From: Helicobacter sp. 'house sparrow 1'
GTDB taxonomy: Bacteria > Campylobacterota > Campylobacteria > Campylobacterales > Helicobacteraceae
Direction of reading: 5' to 3'
Assembly (NCBI RefSeq): GCF_900199585.1
Contig: NZ_FZQY01000004.1
Span: 124,001 to 188,000, forward strand
Length of the DNA stretch: 64,000 nt
A program made the position numbers and the translations under genes. Shown piece by piece: positions 44,939 to 54,475 of this stretch (the first letter of the stretch is position 1; each line of letters begins with the position of its first letter). The notes under the pieces are model-generated. The model worked only from the letters and a program-made list of their open reading frames with translations. It had not been told where the DNA came from and made no database searches.

Positions 44939-46303
44939 GTGTTAAAACTAATACCTTTAATTTTTGGGCTCCTGTTTATTGGCGTTGCAAAAGATTTAAG
45001 TATGCAGGAAGCTTGGGAGTATGTGTTAGAGCATAATGATGGGATTAAAGCAGAGGAGTTGGGAGTAAAAAGACAAGAAAAACTTACTCTATCTTCTAAA
45101 CTTTCTTTTTTACCTGTGATTGATTTTACAGCTTCTTATATTCATTTGGCAGATACTATTGGCTTAAGCACTGTAGAGACAAAGAATAAGATTATAGGAT
45201 CTGTGGGTAATGGCGTTGGTACATCCTTGCTTCAGGGGATTTTAGATCATATTCCTAATAAAATTGATTTTGTCAAACAAGATATTATTGTGGGTTCTTT
45301 GAACATTATTTATCCTCTTTACACAGGAGGAAAAAGAATCTATGCTACAAGAATTTCAAAATTACAGGAAAAAGATGCCATTGAGGCATTGCGCTTAAAA
45401 AAGCTTGCCACCTTTGAGGAGCTAGTAAAAATTTATTATGGAGTTTGGTTGCAACAAGAAGTCTTGCAAACCTTACAAGATATTGAAAATGGTGCAAAGA
45501 TTCATTATCAAAATGCCCAAAAACTACAAAAAGCAGGACAGATTGCTAAACTTGAAGTTTTAGGTGCACAGGTTGCTTTAGATAAGGCTATGAATAAAAC
45601 AAAAGAAACTCAAAATGCCCTTGAAGTTTCCCAAATGGCATTAAATATTGTCTTGGGATTAGATGGGGTAAATCCAAGTTCTAAGATTATTGTGCCAAGA
45701 AAACTTATAGGAGAAAATGAAAGTTTTTTTGTACAAAAGACACTAGATTCTTATCCAATATTAAAGAGTTTGGATCAAAAGGTGCTGATTACAAAACAGC
45801 TTTATAAGATAGAGGTATCAAAGTTTCTTCCAGAAGTAGCTTTAAGTGGCTCTTATTTTGTTAATAATAATTTTTTATTAAATCAATCCCTACCATCTTG
45901 GTATGTAGGTATTACTGCTAGAATGCCCCTTATTACTCCTGGTGGAAGAATACCACAACTTCAAGCCACAAAAATTACGCAAATGCAACTTGATAAAACA
46001 AAGTCTCAAGCTACCAAGGATATGGAATTGCTTGTAAAACGCACTTATAAGGAAATGCAATTTGCACAACAAGAGTATTGGAGTTTAAATTCTAGTATAG
46101 AGCTTGCCAAAGAAAATTTGAAGCTTCAAGAGAAGGCCTTTACACAAGGACTTGCAACAAGCATACAAGTTACAGATGCTAGAAATATGCTTGCTTCAGT
46201 TTTGATTGAGCAAAAGACAATTGCATATAAGTATGTGATTTTGCTTTCAAAACTTATGGCAGTGAGTGATAGTATTGCAATGTTTTATGAAATTCAAAGG
46301 TAA
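44939..46303 (+). CDS. TolC-family outer-membrane efflux protein
   Basis: A 454-residue TolC-like channel with a signal peptide (about residues 1-16) and two structural repeats. SLNIIYPLYTGGKRIYA and a matching VGITARMPLITPGGRIP mark the two helix/strand junctions. The start is GTG with AAGGA upstream. It opens an operon with an HlyD-type adaptor (broken) and two ABC-2 permeases, an arrangement I recall from H. pylori HP1489-HP1486. Confidence 0.87.
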   Translation: MLKLIPLIFGLLFIGVAKDLSMQEAWEYVLEHNDGIKAEELGVKRQEKLTLSSKLSFLPVIDFTASYIHLADTIGLSTVETKNKIIGSVGNGVGTSLLQGILDHIPNKIDFVKQDIIVGSLNIIYPLYTGGKRIYATRISKLQEKDAIEALRLKKLATFEELVKIYYGVWLQQEVLQTLQDIENGAKIHYQNAQKLQKAGQIAKLEVLGAQVALDKAMNKTKETQNALEVSQMALNIVLGLDGVNPSSKIIVPRKLIGENESFFVQKTLDSYPILKSLDQKVLITKQLYKIEVSKFLPEVALSGSYFVNNNFLLNQSLPSWYVGITARMPLITPGGRIPQLQATKITQMQLDKTKSQATKDMELLVKRTYKEMQFAQQEYWSLNSSIELAKENLKLQEKAFTQGLATSIQVTDARNMLASVLIEQKTIAYKYVILLSKLMAVSDSIAMFYEIQR

Positions 46304-46312
46304 GGTGTAATA

Positions 46313-47458
46313 ATGATAGAAGAAGAAAAACAAGATAAGAAGAAAAAAAAGAAGCAAAAAGAAAAGAAAGAAATACAAGAGAAAAATAAAGAATTTGTTT
46401 TTGGTGCTAAAGATTTATCAAAAGATAAGGCGAAAGAAAAGATAAAAAAAGAAGTGGAAAAAAAGCCCAAGAGTGGTAAAAAAAGGATTTTGGAGTTTAT
46501 CTTTTTTGGAATCTTGTTATTTTGTATTTTAGCGTGGCTTGGGGTAACTTTCTATCGTGCATATCAGCCAAAGCCCCAAATTATTCAAGGACAGATGTAG
46601 GCAAGAGAATATAGTGTAAGCTCAAAGCTTGCGGGAAGAATTGAGGGCATAAAGGTAAAGCGTGGGGATATGGTAAAAAAGGGGGATTTGATCTATCAAA
46701 TTCATAGTCCTGAAGTTGAAGCAAAGCTTACACAAGCACAAGCAGGTTATGAAGCAGCAAAAGCCTTAAGTGAAGAGGCAAACAAAGGTTCAAGACAAGA
46801 GGCAATTTTGGCTGCAAAGGATGTGTGGTCTTCTGCAAAAGCAATGGCAGATTTAACTCAAAAAACTTATCAAAGAATAGAAGAGCTTTATAAAAGTGGT
46901 GTTGTAAGTTTGCAAAAAAAAGATGAGGCATTTGCTGCATATGAAAGTGCAAAGCATAATGAAAATGCAGCTTATCAGCAATATAAAATTGCTTTAGATG
47001 GCTTGAGGGATGAGACTAAGCGTGCTGTTTTTGAAAAAGAAAATGTTGCAAAAGGCCAAGTAAATGAGGTGGAGGCATATATAAAGGATGTTAATGCATA
47101 TGCTCCTGTATCTGGAGAAGTTAGCAATGTATTATTGCACAATGGAGAGCTTAGTCCAAGTGGTTTTCCTGTAGTGATGTTAATTGACTTAGAGGATTCT
47201 TGGCTAAAAATAAGTGTCAATGAGCAATATCTCTCAAAATTTCAAAAAGATAGTGTTTTTGAAGGCTATATCCCAGCGCTTCAAAGAAGTGTTAAATTTA
47301 AAGTAGAGTATGTATCTGTAATGGGAGATTTTGCAACTTGGAAAGCAACGACAGGCAGTAAGGGTTATGATATGAAAAGCTATGAGATTGAAGCAAGACC
47401 TTTGGAAAAAATTGAAGGCTTTAGAGTCGGGATGAGCGTATTGGTTAGGGTAGATTGA
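46313..47458 (+). pseudogene. HlyD-family membrane fusion protein interrupted by an amber codon
   Basis: Adaptor of the export operon, split by TAG at 46598-46600. The first part (95 residues) has a very basic Lys/Glu-rich cytosolic tail, a membrane segment (about 66-86) and ends PQIIQGQM. After the stop the same frame continues AREYSVSSKLAGRIEGIKVK, the first half of the HlyD lipoyl domain, then the helical hairpin, VNAYAPVSGEVSNVLLHNGE, and the beta barrel to 47458. No base is lost, so a single substitution explains it. The next in-frame ATG (46670) would give 262 residues without anchor or first lipoyl half. It could be a true pseudogene, a recent mutation, or a gene read by amber suppression. 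The flanking operon genes look intact. Confidence 0.85.
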
Positions 47459-48537
47459 TGCCTCCATTATTTTGGGCTTTATTTCGTAATAAATTCTTAT
47501 GGATTGTTTATCTAGCAATGCCTATTTTGTTAGGGGGCATAATCTATAGCATTTTTATAGATGCATTGCCTAGAAAACTCCCAATAGGAGTGGTTGATTT
47601 TGATAAGAGCACTCTCTCAAGAGAGCTCATTTATGATATGCAAGCATCCCCTACCTTCTCATTAAATCGCTACTACACTTCTATTAGTGAAGCAAAGAGA
47701 GATTTAAGCGATGGTCATATTTATGCTATTGCTGTGATTCCTGATGGATTGCAAAGAGGTGTAAAACTTGGCATAGAACAAAAAATAGCTCTTTACTACA
47801 ATACACAATTTATTTTGATTGGAAAAGCATTAGATAGTGCTTTTTTGCAAGTTGTGAGTATTTTAAATGCAAAAATACAAACAGGCAATAATCTTGTAAA
47901 AACCAAAAATATGAGTATGGCAATGGGTGCTAGCTTACCTATCTTGCCACATATTGACCCACTTTTTAATACACAAAGCAGTTATGCTCAGTTTCTAGTT
48001 ACGCTGATTTTGCCTTGTATGTGGCAAATACTTGTGGCTTTGGGTTTATTGAATTTATTAAGTTATCCCATCAGGGATTCTGTAGATTTATGGATGCGTT
48101 TTTGCTTTAATCTTTTTATTTTTACCTTTTGGGGTATGGTAATGGTGTTTTTCTTTGATTTTTTAGGTTACCCATTAGTTGGTAATGTTCCTTTTTTATT
48201 TTTTGGTTTCTTGTTGCTGGGATTGTGTATTAGTGGGATTGTTTTAACCTTGCAAGGTGCCTATCAAAATCCCACAAAAGCCATAGGATTAATTGCAGCT
48301 TACACAGCTCCAAGTTTAGCTTTTGCAGGAGTGACTTATCCACAGAGTGCAATGGATAATTTTGCGGTTTTTTGGAGTAATATTTTGCCAATTTCATACT
48401 TTATGAAGTTTTATTTTCAGCAGGCAAACTATGGGGGCAGTATTATGGAGGGATTGAAAATATTAATCCAAATGACTCCTTTTTTACTTTTTATTCCTTT
48501 GGGATTTTTGCTTTATAGATTGAAGGGGAAGATTTGA
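47458..48537 (+). CDS. ABC-2 type transporter permease
   Basis: A 359-residue inner-membrane protein of the YhhJ/ABC-2 type: one N-terminal membrane segment (about 10-32), a periplasmic domain of about 140 residues opening with IGVVDFDKSTLSRELIYD, and five C-terminal membrane segments from about residue 175. The ATG overlaps the HlyD stop (TGATG). It pairs with the next gene, a related permease. No nucleotide-binding partner gene is present in the operon. Confidence 0.83.
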   Translation: MPPLFWALFRNKFLWIVYLAMPILLGGIIYSIFIDALPRKLPIGVVDFDKSTLSRELIYDMQASPTFSLNRYYTSISEAKRDLSDGHIYAIAVIPDGLQRGVKLGIEQKIALYYNTQFILIGKALDSAFLQVVSILNAKIQTGNNLVKTKNMSMAMGASLPILPHIDPLFNTQSSYAQFLVTLILPCMWQILVALGLLNLLSYPIRDSVDLWMRFCFNLFIFTFWGMVMVFFFDFLGYPLVGNVPFLFFGFLLLGLCISGIVLTLQGAYQNPTKAIGLIAAYTAPSLAFAGVTYPQSAMDNFAVFWSNILPISYFMKFYFQQANYGGSIMEGLKILIQMTPFLLFIPLGFLLYRLKGKI

Positions 48538-49685
48538 ATTTTTTTAAAGTGATTTTAGAAGAGGCTAAAGCTGTTTTTAGTAATGGAGTAATTTTACTTA
48601 TTGTGCTTGGTGGCTCTTTGTTGTATGCACTTTTATATCCTACCCCCTATAAAAATGATGTAATTAGAAATCAAAGTATAGCTGTTGTTGATATGGATAA
48701 AAGTTCTGCATCAAGAGAGCTAATCTTTTTTATTAGTGCATTGCCTCAAGTAAAAATAGAGTATGTTTTATCCTCTCAAAACCAAGCCAAAGAGTTGTTA
48801 CTAGAAAATAAAATATTTGGCTATTTGACTATTTCAGAAGGATTTGAGGCAAACCTCCATAAAGGGGTGCCTAGCTACTTGGGGTACATTGCAAATGCCT
48901 CTTATTTTTCTGCCTATGGAACGATTGTTGAAGCGCTAAATAGTGCTGCAAATGCCCTGGGGGATCAAGTAAAAATAAAAATGAAAACTTTACAAACACA
49001 ACATTTGAGCAATGATGCAAATTTATTGGCAAAAGAATCTATACCATTGTTTAATATAAGTGTTGGATATCTAAATTATGCACTAGCAGCAGTTTTAATC
49101 TTTATCTTGCATCAAACTGCAATTGGAGGAACTATGCTAATAGGGGCATTCCAAAATTCAGCCAAAAATCCATTAGCATATTATTCCAAAGCTTCTGTTG
49201 TAAAATTAGTAGTGGCAAGATTCTTGGTTTTTGGCATTACTTATTTCGTGTTATTTTTACTTTTTTTTGGCTTCTTCTTCAAGCTTTATCATATTAATGT
49301 TCAAGCTAACTGGATAGATTTTTGGTGTTTTGCGTTTGCATTTTTGTTTGCAACCTTAGCCTTAGGGATTTTCCTAGGTTTTCTGATTAAAGACAGTGCC
49401 TTACCAACACAAATTGTTTTGGTATCTTCTTTGCCTATTGTTTTTCTTTTAGGATTTATTTGGCCGATTGACCTAATTCCTGATTTTTTAAGAAATATTG
49501 CAAAAATAATTCCTGCATACCACGGAATTAATGGGTTTTTGCGCTTAAATCAGATGGGTGCAGAGTTGGATCAAATTATGTCCGAATTTTTTTGGCTTTT
49601 AGCATTAGGGGTGATCTTTAGCTCTCTTGCAATTGTTTATAAGACATTGCAAAGATCTAAAACTACTCAAAAGACAAAAAGGTAA
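48534..49685 (+). CDS. ABC-2 type transporter permease, second copy
   Basis: A 383-residue permease, paralogous in layout to the one before it. It has an N-terminal membrane segment, a periplasmic domain beginning IAVVDMDKSSASRELIFF, and about five C-terminal membrane helices including PIVFLLGFIWPIDLIPDFLR. TTG start overlapping the upstream stop by 4 bases. Last gene of the TolC-HlyD-ABC-2-ABC-2 operon. The substrate is unknown; relatives export drugs or envelope compounds. Confidence 0.83.
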   Translation: MNFFKVILEEAKAVFSNGVILLIVLGGSLLYALLYPTPYKNDVIRNQSIAVVDMDKSSASRELIFFISALPQVKIEYVLSSQNQAKELLLENKIFGYLTISEGFEANLHKGVPSYLGYIANASYFSAYGTIVEALNSAANALGDQVKIKMKTLQTQHLSNDANLLAKESIPLFNISVGYLNYALAAVLIFILHQTAIGGTMLIGAFQNSAKNPLAYYSKASVVKLVVARFLVFGITYFVLFLLFFGFFFKLYHINVQANWIDFWCFAFAFLFATLALGIFLGFLIKDSALPTQIVLVSSLPIVFLLGFIWPIDLIPDFLRNIAKIIPAYHGINGFLRLNQMGAELDQIMSEFFWLLALGVIFSSLAIVYKTLQRSKTTQKTKR

Positions 49686-49764
49686 AAATAAAATTAACTT
49701 ATTTTAGTTGTTTTAAGGAACTAGTGTGTTAGAATGTTTATAAAGTTTTTTAAAGGAGAATAAA

Positions 49765-49986
49765 ATGTTTCACGAGTACAGAGACGAGATTTCAAAATTA
49801 AAAAAGGAGAATGCGCATTTTGAAAAAATTTTTGATGAGCACAATAAGTTGGATCAAAAAATTATAAATGCAGAAAATGGTATAGAAGTGTTGGGTAATA
49901 TGGAAGTTGAAACACTTAAGAAGCAAAAGCTACGGTTAAAAGATGAAGTTTATGCGATGATAATGGATTATAAAAAAGCAAACTAG
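49765..49986 (+). CDS. YdcH/DUF465 family small coiled-coil protein
   Basis: A 73-residue protein made of two charged helices: MFHEYRDEISKLKKENAHF and a second half with LKKQKLRLKDEVYAMIMDY, the KxxRLxLKDEI-like signature of DUF465 (YdcH). Function is unknown. It has a strong ribosome site (AAAGGAG) and a possible -10 (TAGAAT) at 49730, so it is probably transcribed alone. Its end overlaps the convergent fumarase beta gene by 4 bases. Confidence 0.83.
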   Translation: MFHEYRDEISKLKKENAHFEKIFDEHNKLDQKIINAENGIEVLGNMEVETLKKQKLRLKDEVYAMIMDYKKAN

Positions 49987-50540
49987 TTAGTTTTTTTATA
50001 GGGCTCTTGCCCTATTTCATAAAAATTATTCCCATAACAATCTATTGCTACAATTGCAGGAAAGTCTTTTACTTCGATTCTTGCTAAGGATTCTGGACCT
50101 AACTCGTGATAAGCCAAAACTTCATATTTTAAAATACTTTGTGAAATAAGAGCTCCAGCGCCTCCTATTGCAACCATATAAACCACTTTATTTTTTATCA
50201 TACAATCAATCACCTCTTTACTTCTATATCCCTTTCCAATCATTCCACTAATGCCTTGTTGTATCATTGTTGGAGTGTATTTATCCATTCTTCCACTTGT
50301 TGTAGGACCTGCTGAACCAATAATCTCATTTGGTTTTGCAGGACTTGGCCCCAGATAATAAAGAATCTGATTTTCCAATGATAGGGGTAATTTCTCATTT
50401 TTTTTGACCGCTTCAAATATAGCTTTATGCGCCGCATCTCTTGCAACAATTAAGCTACCAGATATCAATAAACTATCTCCAGCTTTTAGTGTTTCTACTA
50501 CTTTTTTATCAAAGGGAGCTTGCAGGCGGATAGTTTTCAT
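49983..50540 (-). CDS. Fumarate hydratase class I, beta subunit
   Basis: C-terminal-domain subunit (185 residues) of a two-subunit Fe-S hydro-lyase. The family block is GPTTSGRMDKYTP, followed by YMVAIGGAGALISQSI and the closing DCYGNNFYEIGQ. Together with the alpha subunit at 53502-54347 it would convert fumarate and malate; tartrate dehydratase TtdB is the alternative. ATG with AAGGA. Unusually, its partner gene is not adjacent: cstA and ybdD lie between them on the same strand. Confidence 0.87.
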   Translation of the reverse strand: MKTIRLQAPFDKKVVETLKAGDSLLISGSLIVARDAAHKAIFEAVKKNEKLPLSLENQILYYLGPSPAKPNEIIGSAGPTTSGRMDKYTPTMIQQGISGMIGKGYRSKEVIDCMIKNKVVYMVAIGGAGALISQSILKYEVLAYHELGPESLARIEVKDFPAIVAIDCYGNNFYEIGQEPYKKTN

Positions 50541-50818
50541 ATTTTTCCTTTATGTGAGTTGATTTTCCTATGGTGGAAATTCTAACATATAGAAAAACTT
50601 TTTAAATTATTTAATTGATTTAATAAAGAGAAGTTTTAGGTTTTCTTAGAATTAAACTTTGATGCAAGGCTTAAAAATTATTGCAATATACATAGATATA
50701 CAATCTGGCTAGAATCAAAATTCTTAAAAGGGAGGATTAATTGGGATATTAAAAGCAGGTCTCACAAATCTTTTTATCAGGTTTGCAAGAGCCTTTATAG
50801 GATTTTTGTATTATCAAG

Positions 50819-51016
50819 CTAACAGCACTTTTTTGCACCATCACTGCCATATCTTTGGTTTTGCATTTCTAAGAAAAACTCTTTTCGTGTTTTTGGTTTG
50901 CAGTTAGGATGATATTTATGGTGGTGTTCCAGGTACTTATCGTAACTTGGAACACCCACTAACAAATGAAAAAATCTTTCAGATGATTTGTAAAATTTAA
51001 GGAGTGAGCGCAACAT
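50819..51016 (-). CDS. YbdD/YjiX family protein (CstA partner)
   Basis: A 65-residue protein of the DUF466 (YbdD/YjiX) family, which is regularly encoded directly after cstA-type transporters. The signature is YDKYLEHHHKYHPNCKP, then TRKEFFLEMQNQRYG and a C-terminal KKCC. It overlaps the end of cstA by 20 bases. Function is not established, but it accompanies peptide/pyruvate transporters such as CstA and BtsT. Confidence 0.87.
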   Translation of the reverse strand: MLRSLLKFYKSSERFFHLLVGVPSYDKYLEHHHKYHPNCKPKTRKEFFLEMQNQRYGSDGAKKCC

Positions 51017-53057
51017 ATTTTTCTTCTTTCAATGGAATTTGACATTTGCCATAGCTTGCCTGCAAGCTTAATATAATGGATCTAACTATTATAATCAAGG
51101 TTACAAGCATAAAAAATGCACAAAGTATAGCATTGATAATATTATTTGTCCTACCGCTTTTTAATATACTTTTTACATTCTCATCGGTGGCTAGCTCAAT
51201 CTTTTTGCTTAATTCTTGTGCAATTGCAACATGACTGATTTTTGCCCTCATTGCATCCCCATTATCTGGCAAGATTTTTTGCATACCAGCATACATTGTT
51301 ACAATAGCTAAGAATAGAGCAGGAACTGCAGGAACCCAAGCAAGTTTGCCTTTCTTCATCTTAAAGAGAATACAAATTATAAGCATCAATGCCATTAAAG
51401 CTAACATTTGATTGCTTACTCCAAATAGTGGCCATAAGGCAAAGATTCCGCCTTTTTCATCAATTGTGCCTTGATAGAGGAAATATCCCCAACAACCTAC
51501 ACAAATAAGCGTCGCAAATAATCCTGCTGGTAAAGAGTGTAAATTTCCCAAAGGCTTATACACATTTCCTAAAATATCTTGAATCATAAAGCGACAGGTT
51601 CTTGTTCCTGCATCAACAGCTGTTAAAATAAAAAGTGCTTCAAAAAGGATTGCAAAATGATACCAGAACGCCATCATCGCTTCTCCACCCACAATCTGGT
51701 GGATAATTAATGCAAGACCAATTGCAAAGGTAGGAGCTCCACCTGTCCTTGATAAGATTGTATGTTCTCCAATTTGGCGTGTGAGTGTTTCAATATCTTG
51801 AGGAGTTATGCTAAAGCCCCAGCTTGTAATAGTTTGTGCTACAGAAACTACATCAGATCCAATTGTGACTGCTGGAGAATTGATTGCAAAATAAAGACCA
51901 GGTTGCAAGATACAAGCTGCAATTAAAGCCATAATAGCTACTGCAGATTCCATAAGCATTGCACCATATCCTACCATTCTTGCATCAGTTTCATTTGCCA
52001 GCATTTTGGGAGTAGTACCACTTGAAATTAATCCATGAAATCCGCTAATTGCTCCACAGGCAATGGTAATGAATAAAAATGGGAAGAGAGAACCAGCAAA
52101 AACAGGCCCTGTCCCATCAATGTATTGCGTAATAGCTGGCATTCTTAAATCAGGTACTACAATAACAACTGCTAGTGCCATACAAACAATCACACCAATT
52201 TTTAAGAAAGTGCTTAGATAATCACGAGGTGCCAATAAAAGCCAAACAGGAAGAATAGCTGCAACAAAACCATAGCACATAATCATAATTGCTAAAGTTG
52301 GTGCGCTGAAAGTAAAAAATGCGCTTAGTTGAGGACTCTCGCTAACATAATGCCCATAATAAAGTGATAACATTAAAAGAACAAAACCAATGATGCTTGC
52401 TTCTCCAACATGACCAGGACGCAGATAGCGGAGATAAATTCCCATAAACAAGGCAATTGGGATTGTCATAAAAATTGTAAAAGTTCCCCAAGGAGAATCT
52501 GCAAGAGCCTTTACAACAACCATTGCTAAAATTGCAATGATGATAATCATAATGCCTAAAATTGCAAGCATTGCAAGGGAACCTACACCACTACCCATTT
52601 CATCTTTGATCATTTCTCCCAGAGAGCGACCATTGCGCCTACTTGAAATAAATAAGACCATAAAGTCATGGACGCTACCTGCAATCACTCCACCAACTAA
52701 AATCCAAATCATAGATGGGAGATAGCCCATTTGTGCAGCAAGAATAGGTCCTACTAATGGACCAGCACCTGCAATCGCTGCAAAATGATGTCCAAAAAGA
52801 ATAAAGCGATTTGTAGGGACAAAATCTTTACCATCATTATTTAAAACAGCAGGTGTTGATCTTGTAGAATCAAGCCCCAAAACCTTATAAGCCACAAAAT
52901 AGCTATAAAAGCGATAGCCTAGCATATAGATACATACCGCACAAACTACCAAATAGATAGCCGAGATACGCTCTCCTTTATGAAGCGCTAGAACACAGAA
53001 GCAAAATGCTCCAACTACAGCCAAAAATACCCAAAATAGACCCTTTAAGACTTTCAT
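50997..53057 (-). CDS. cstA: Carbon starvation protein A (peptide/pyruvate transporter)
   Basis: Inner-membrane transporter of 686 residues with about 16-18 membrane segments. The CstA block includes NRFILFGHHFAAIAGAGPLV, GPILAAQMGYLPSMIWI, ISGFHGLISSGTTPKM and VDAGTRTCRFMIQDILG. In Campylobacter and Helicobacter CstA takes part in uptake of peptides or pyruvate during nutrient stress. I moved the start to the ATG at 53057, which has GGGAG upstream. A perfect inverted repeat lies about 80 bases upstream of it. It sits between the two fumarase genes. Confidence 0.92.
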   Translation of the reverse strand: MKVLKGLFWVFLAVVGAFCFCVLALHKGERISAIYLVVCAVCIYMLGYRFYSYFVAYKVLGLDSTRSTPAVLNNDGKDFVPTNRFILFGHHFAAIAGAGPLVGPILAAQMGYLPSMIWILVGGVIAGSVHDFMVLFISSRRNGRSLGEMIKDEMGSGVGSLAMLAILGIMIIIIAILAMVVVKALADSPWGTFTIFMTIPIALFMGIYLRYLRPGHVGEASIIGFVLLMLSLYYGHYVSESPQLSAFFTFSAPTLAIMIMCYGFVAAILPVWLLLAPRDYLSTFLKIGVIVCMALAVVIVVPDLRMPAITQYIDGTGPVFAGSLFPFLFITIACGAISGFHGLISSGTTPKMLANETDARMVGYGAMLMESAVAIMALIAACILQPGLYFAINSPAVTIGSDVVSVAQTITSWGFSITPQDIETLTRQIGEHTILSRTGGAPTFAIGLALIIHQIVGGEAMMAFWYHFAILFEALFILTAVDAGTRTCRFMIQDILGNVYKPLGNLHSLPAGLFATLICVGCWGYFLYQGTIDEKGGIFALWPLFGVSNQMLALMALMLIICILFKMKKGKLAWVPAVPALFLAIVTMYAGMQKILPDNGDAMRAKISHVAIAQELSKKIELATDENVKSILKSGRTNNIINAILCAFFMLVTLIIIVRSIILSLQASYGKCQIPLKEEKYVALTP

Positions 53058-53072
53058 TTTACTCTCCCTCAC

Positions 53073-53501
53073 TTATATTTTGGAATCTCTTAATATTCTC
53101 AGGGGATATAAAAATTGTAATAATTTCAATAGATTTTTGTTAAAAATTAACAAAAATTTTTACAATAAGTTGTCTAAAAAGTTACATTTTTATAATAGAG
53201 AATCTGGGCTTAAAATATCAAAACAGCAAACTAAATAGCTTGGAAAGAGAAGTCTTTTTAGGGTTGTTATCATCGCATTAGGGCATTATAATATTTAACA
53301 TAATCAAAATCTTACTAAGATCCAAGGTTTTTAGAGGATTAGATGAATTAAAATAAAATTCTCTCATATGTCAGCTAGATAAAACCTCAATGATTTAGTT
53401 TGCTTATTTTCCCTAAGGTTCATAAGATATGAACCCAGAAATTGAATCAATCAGGAAGCTATAGTTTTTACACCCTTTTGAATAAGGATTTGGTTTATAA
53501 A
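53073..53501. other. Intergenic region between fumarase alpha and cstA
   Basis: About 430 bases without a gene. It holds a perfect inverted repeat at 53134-53156 near the cstA end. I see no RNA gene and no strong terminator after the fumarase alpha gene. Confidence 0.5.
53134..53156. promoter_or_regulatory. 23-bp perfect inverted repeat upstream of cstA
   Basis: TTTTTGTTAA (53134-53143), AAA, TTAACAAAAA (53147-53156). It lies about 77 bases upstream of the cstA ATG. The core GTTAA-N3-TTAAC suggests an operator for a dimeric regulator; a weak hairpin terminator is possible, as TTTT follows on the plus strand. Confidence 0.5.
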
Positions 53502-54347
53502 TTAAATCACTTGGTGAGCATGTCTTGTTGCGTGGCAACTGATATTAATTGCAACAGGTAATCCAGCAATGTGAGTAGGATACCATTCTATATTTACTGC
53601 AAATGCAGTGTGATTGCCTCCAAGTCCTTGAGCCCCAATTCCTGTTTGATTTGCTAATTCTAAAAGTTCTTCTTCTAATTGCGCATAAGAGGGGTGGTGA
53701 TTTTTTGAATCAATGGGTCGTAAAGTCGCTTGTTTGGCAAGAATACTGGCTTTTTCCATAGTACCCCCAATACCCACACCAATAATCATAGGAGGACAAG
53801 CATTAGGGCCTGCTAGCTTTATTGTTTCTAAGAAAAATTTTTTTACACCCTCTATACCATCCGCAGGAACTAACATCTTTAATGCACTTTTATTTTCACT
53901 TCCAAAACCTTTTGCGCAAACCATAAGCTCAACTTGATTCCCCTGTGTAATTTGTGTATGGATAACTGCGGGAGTATTATCCATAGTATTTTGTCTTTGA
54001 AAAAGTGGATCTTTTACTATAGACTTTCTCAAAAATCCTTCGGTATAGCCCAGTGATACACCCCTTTGTATGGCTTCTTCAAAATTACCATCAACAAGAT
54101 GCACATCTTGTCCTATTTTTGCAAAAATTACACTCATACCCGTATCTTGACAAAGAGGCATCATTCTTTTTTCTGCAATTTCTCCATTTTCTACCAAAGA
54201 TTTTAGTATATGTTTTTCAAGTGAGGAATCTTCTTTTTGTATTGCTTGATGAAAAGCTTTTTTAATATCATTTGTTTGAATGCAACAGGCCTGAATACAC
54301 AACTCCTTTACAACTTGGGTTATGAGGTGGCAAGATATTTCTCTCAT
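53502..54347 (-). CDS. Fumarate hydratase class I, alpha subunit
   Basis: N-terminal catalytic subunit (281 residues) of the Fe-S fumarase. The three cysteines expected to hold the [4Fe-4S] cluster are in MPLCQDTGM, GPNACPPMIIGVGIGG and INISCHATRH. GLGGNHTAFAV is a further conserved block. Three ATG codons stand in a row; AAAAGG directly precedes them, and only the third (54347) has a normal spacing of 6. The beta-subunit gene lies 2.96 kb downstream. Confidence 0.9.
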   Translation of the reverse strand: MREISCHLITQVVKELCIQACCIQTNDIKKAFHQAIQKEDSSLEKHILKSLVENGEIAEKRMMPLCQDTGMSVIFAKIGQDVHLVDGNFEEAIQRGVSLGYTEGFLRKSIVKDPLFQRQNTMDNTPAVIHTQITQGNQVELMVCAKGFGSENKSALKMLVPADGIEGVKKFFLETIKLAGPNACPPMIIGVGIGGTMEKASILAKQATLRPIDSKNHHPSYAQLEEELLELANQTGIGAQGLGGNHTAFAVNIEWYPTHIAGLPVAINISCHATRHAHQVI

Positions 54348-54475
54348 CATCATCCTTTTGTGTAGCAGATTTTGGATTATATAAAATTTTTTTCTTGTGA
54401 CAGAAATATTTTTAATTTGTTATAAAATAGCGGAGTTATTTTAGATTCTTTGATAAATAGGGCATTTATTTAGCT

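Noticed and set aside
46670..47458. Second half of the HlyD gene as an independent gene
   Set aside because: It is in the same frame as the first half and starts inside the lipoyl domain, with no ribosome site; the two parts are one gene with an amber codon.
53134..53156. NssR box upstream of cstA
   Set aside because: The half-sites are in the opposite order (GTTAA...TTAAC) and 3 bases apart, unlike the TTAAC-N4-GTTAA box.
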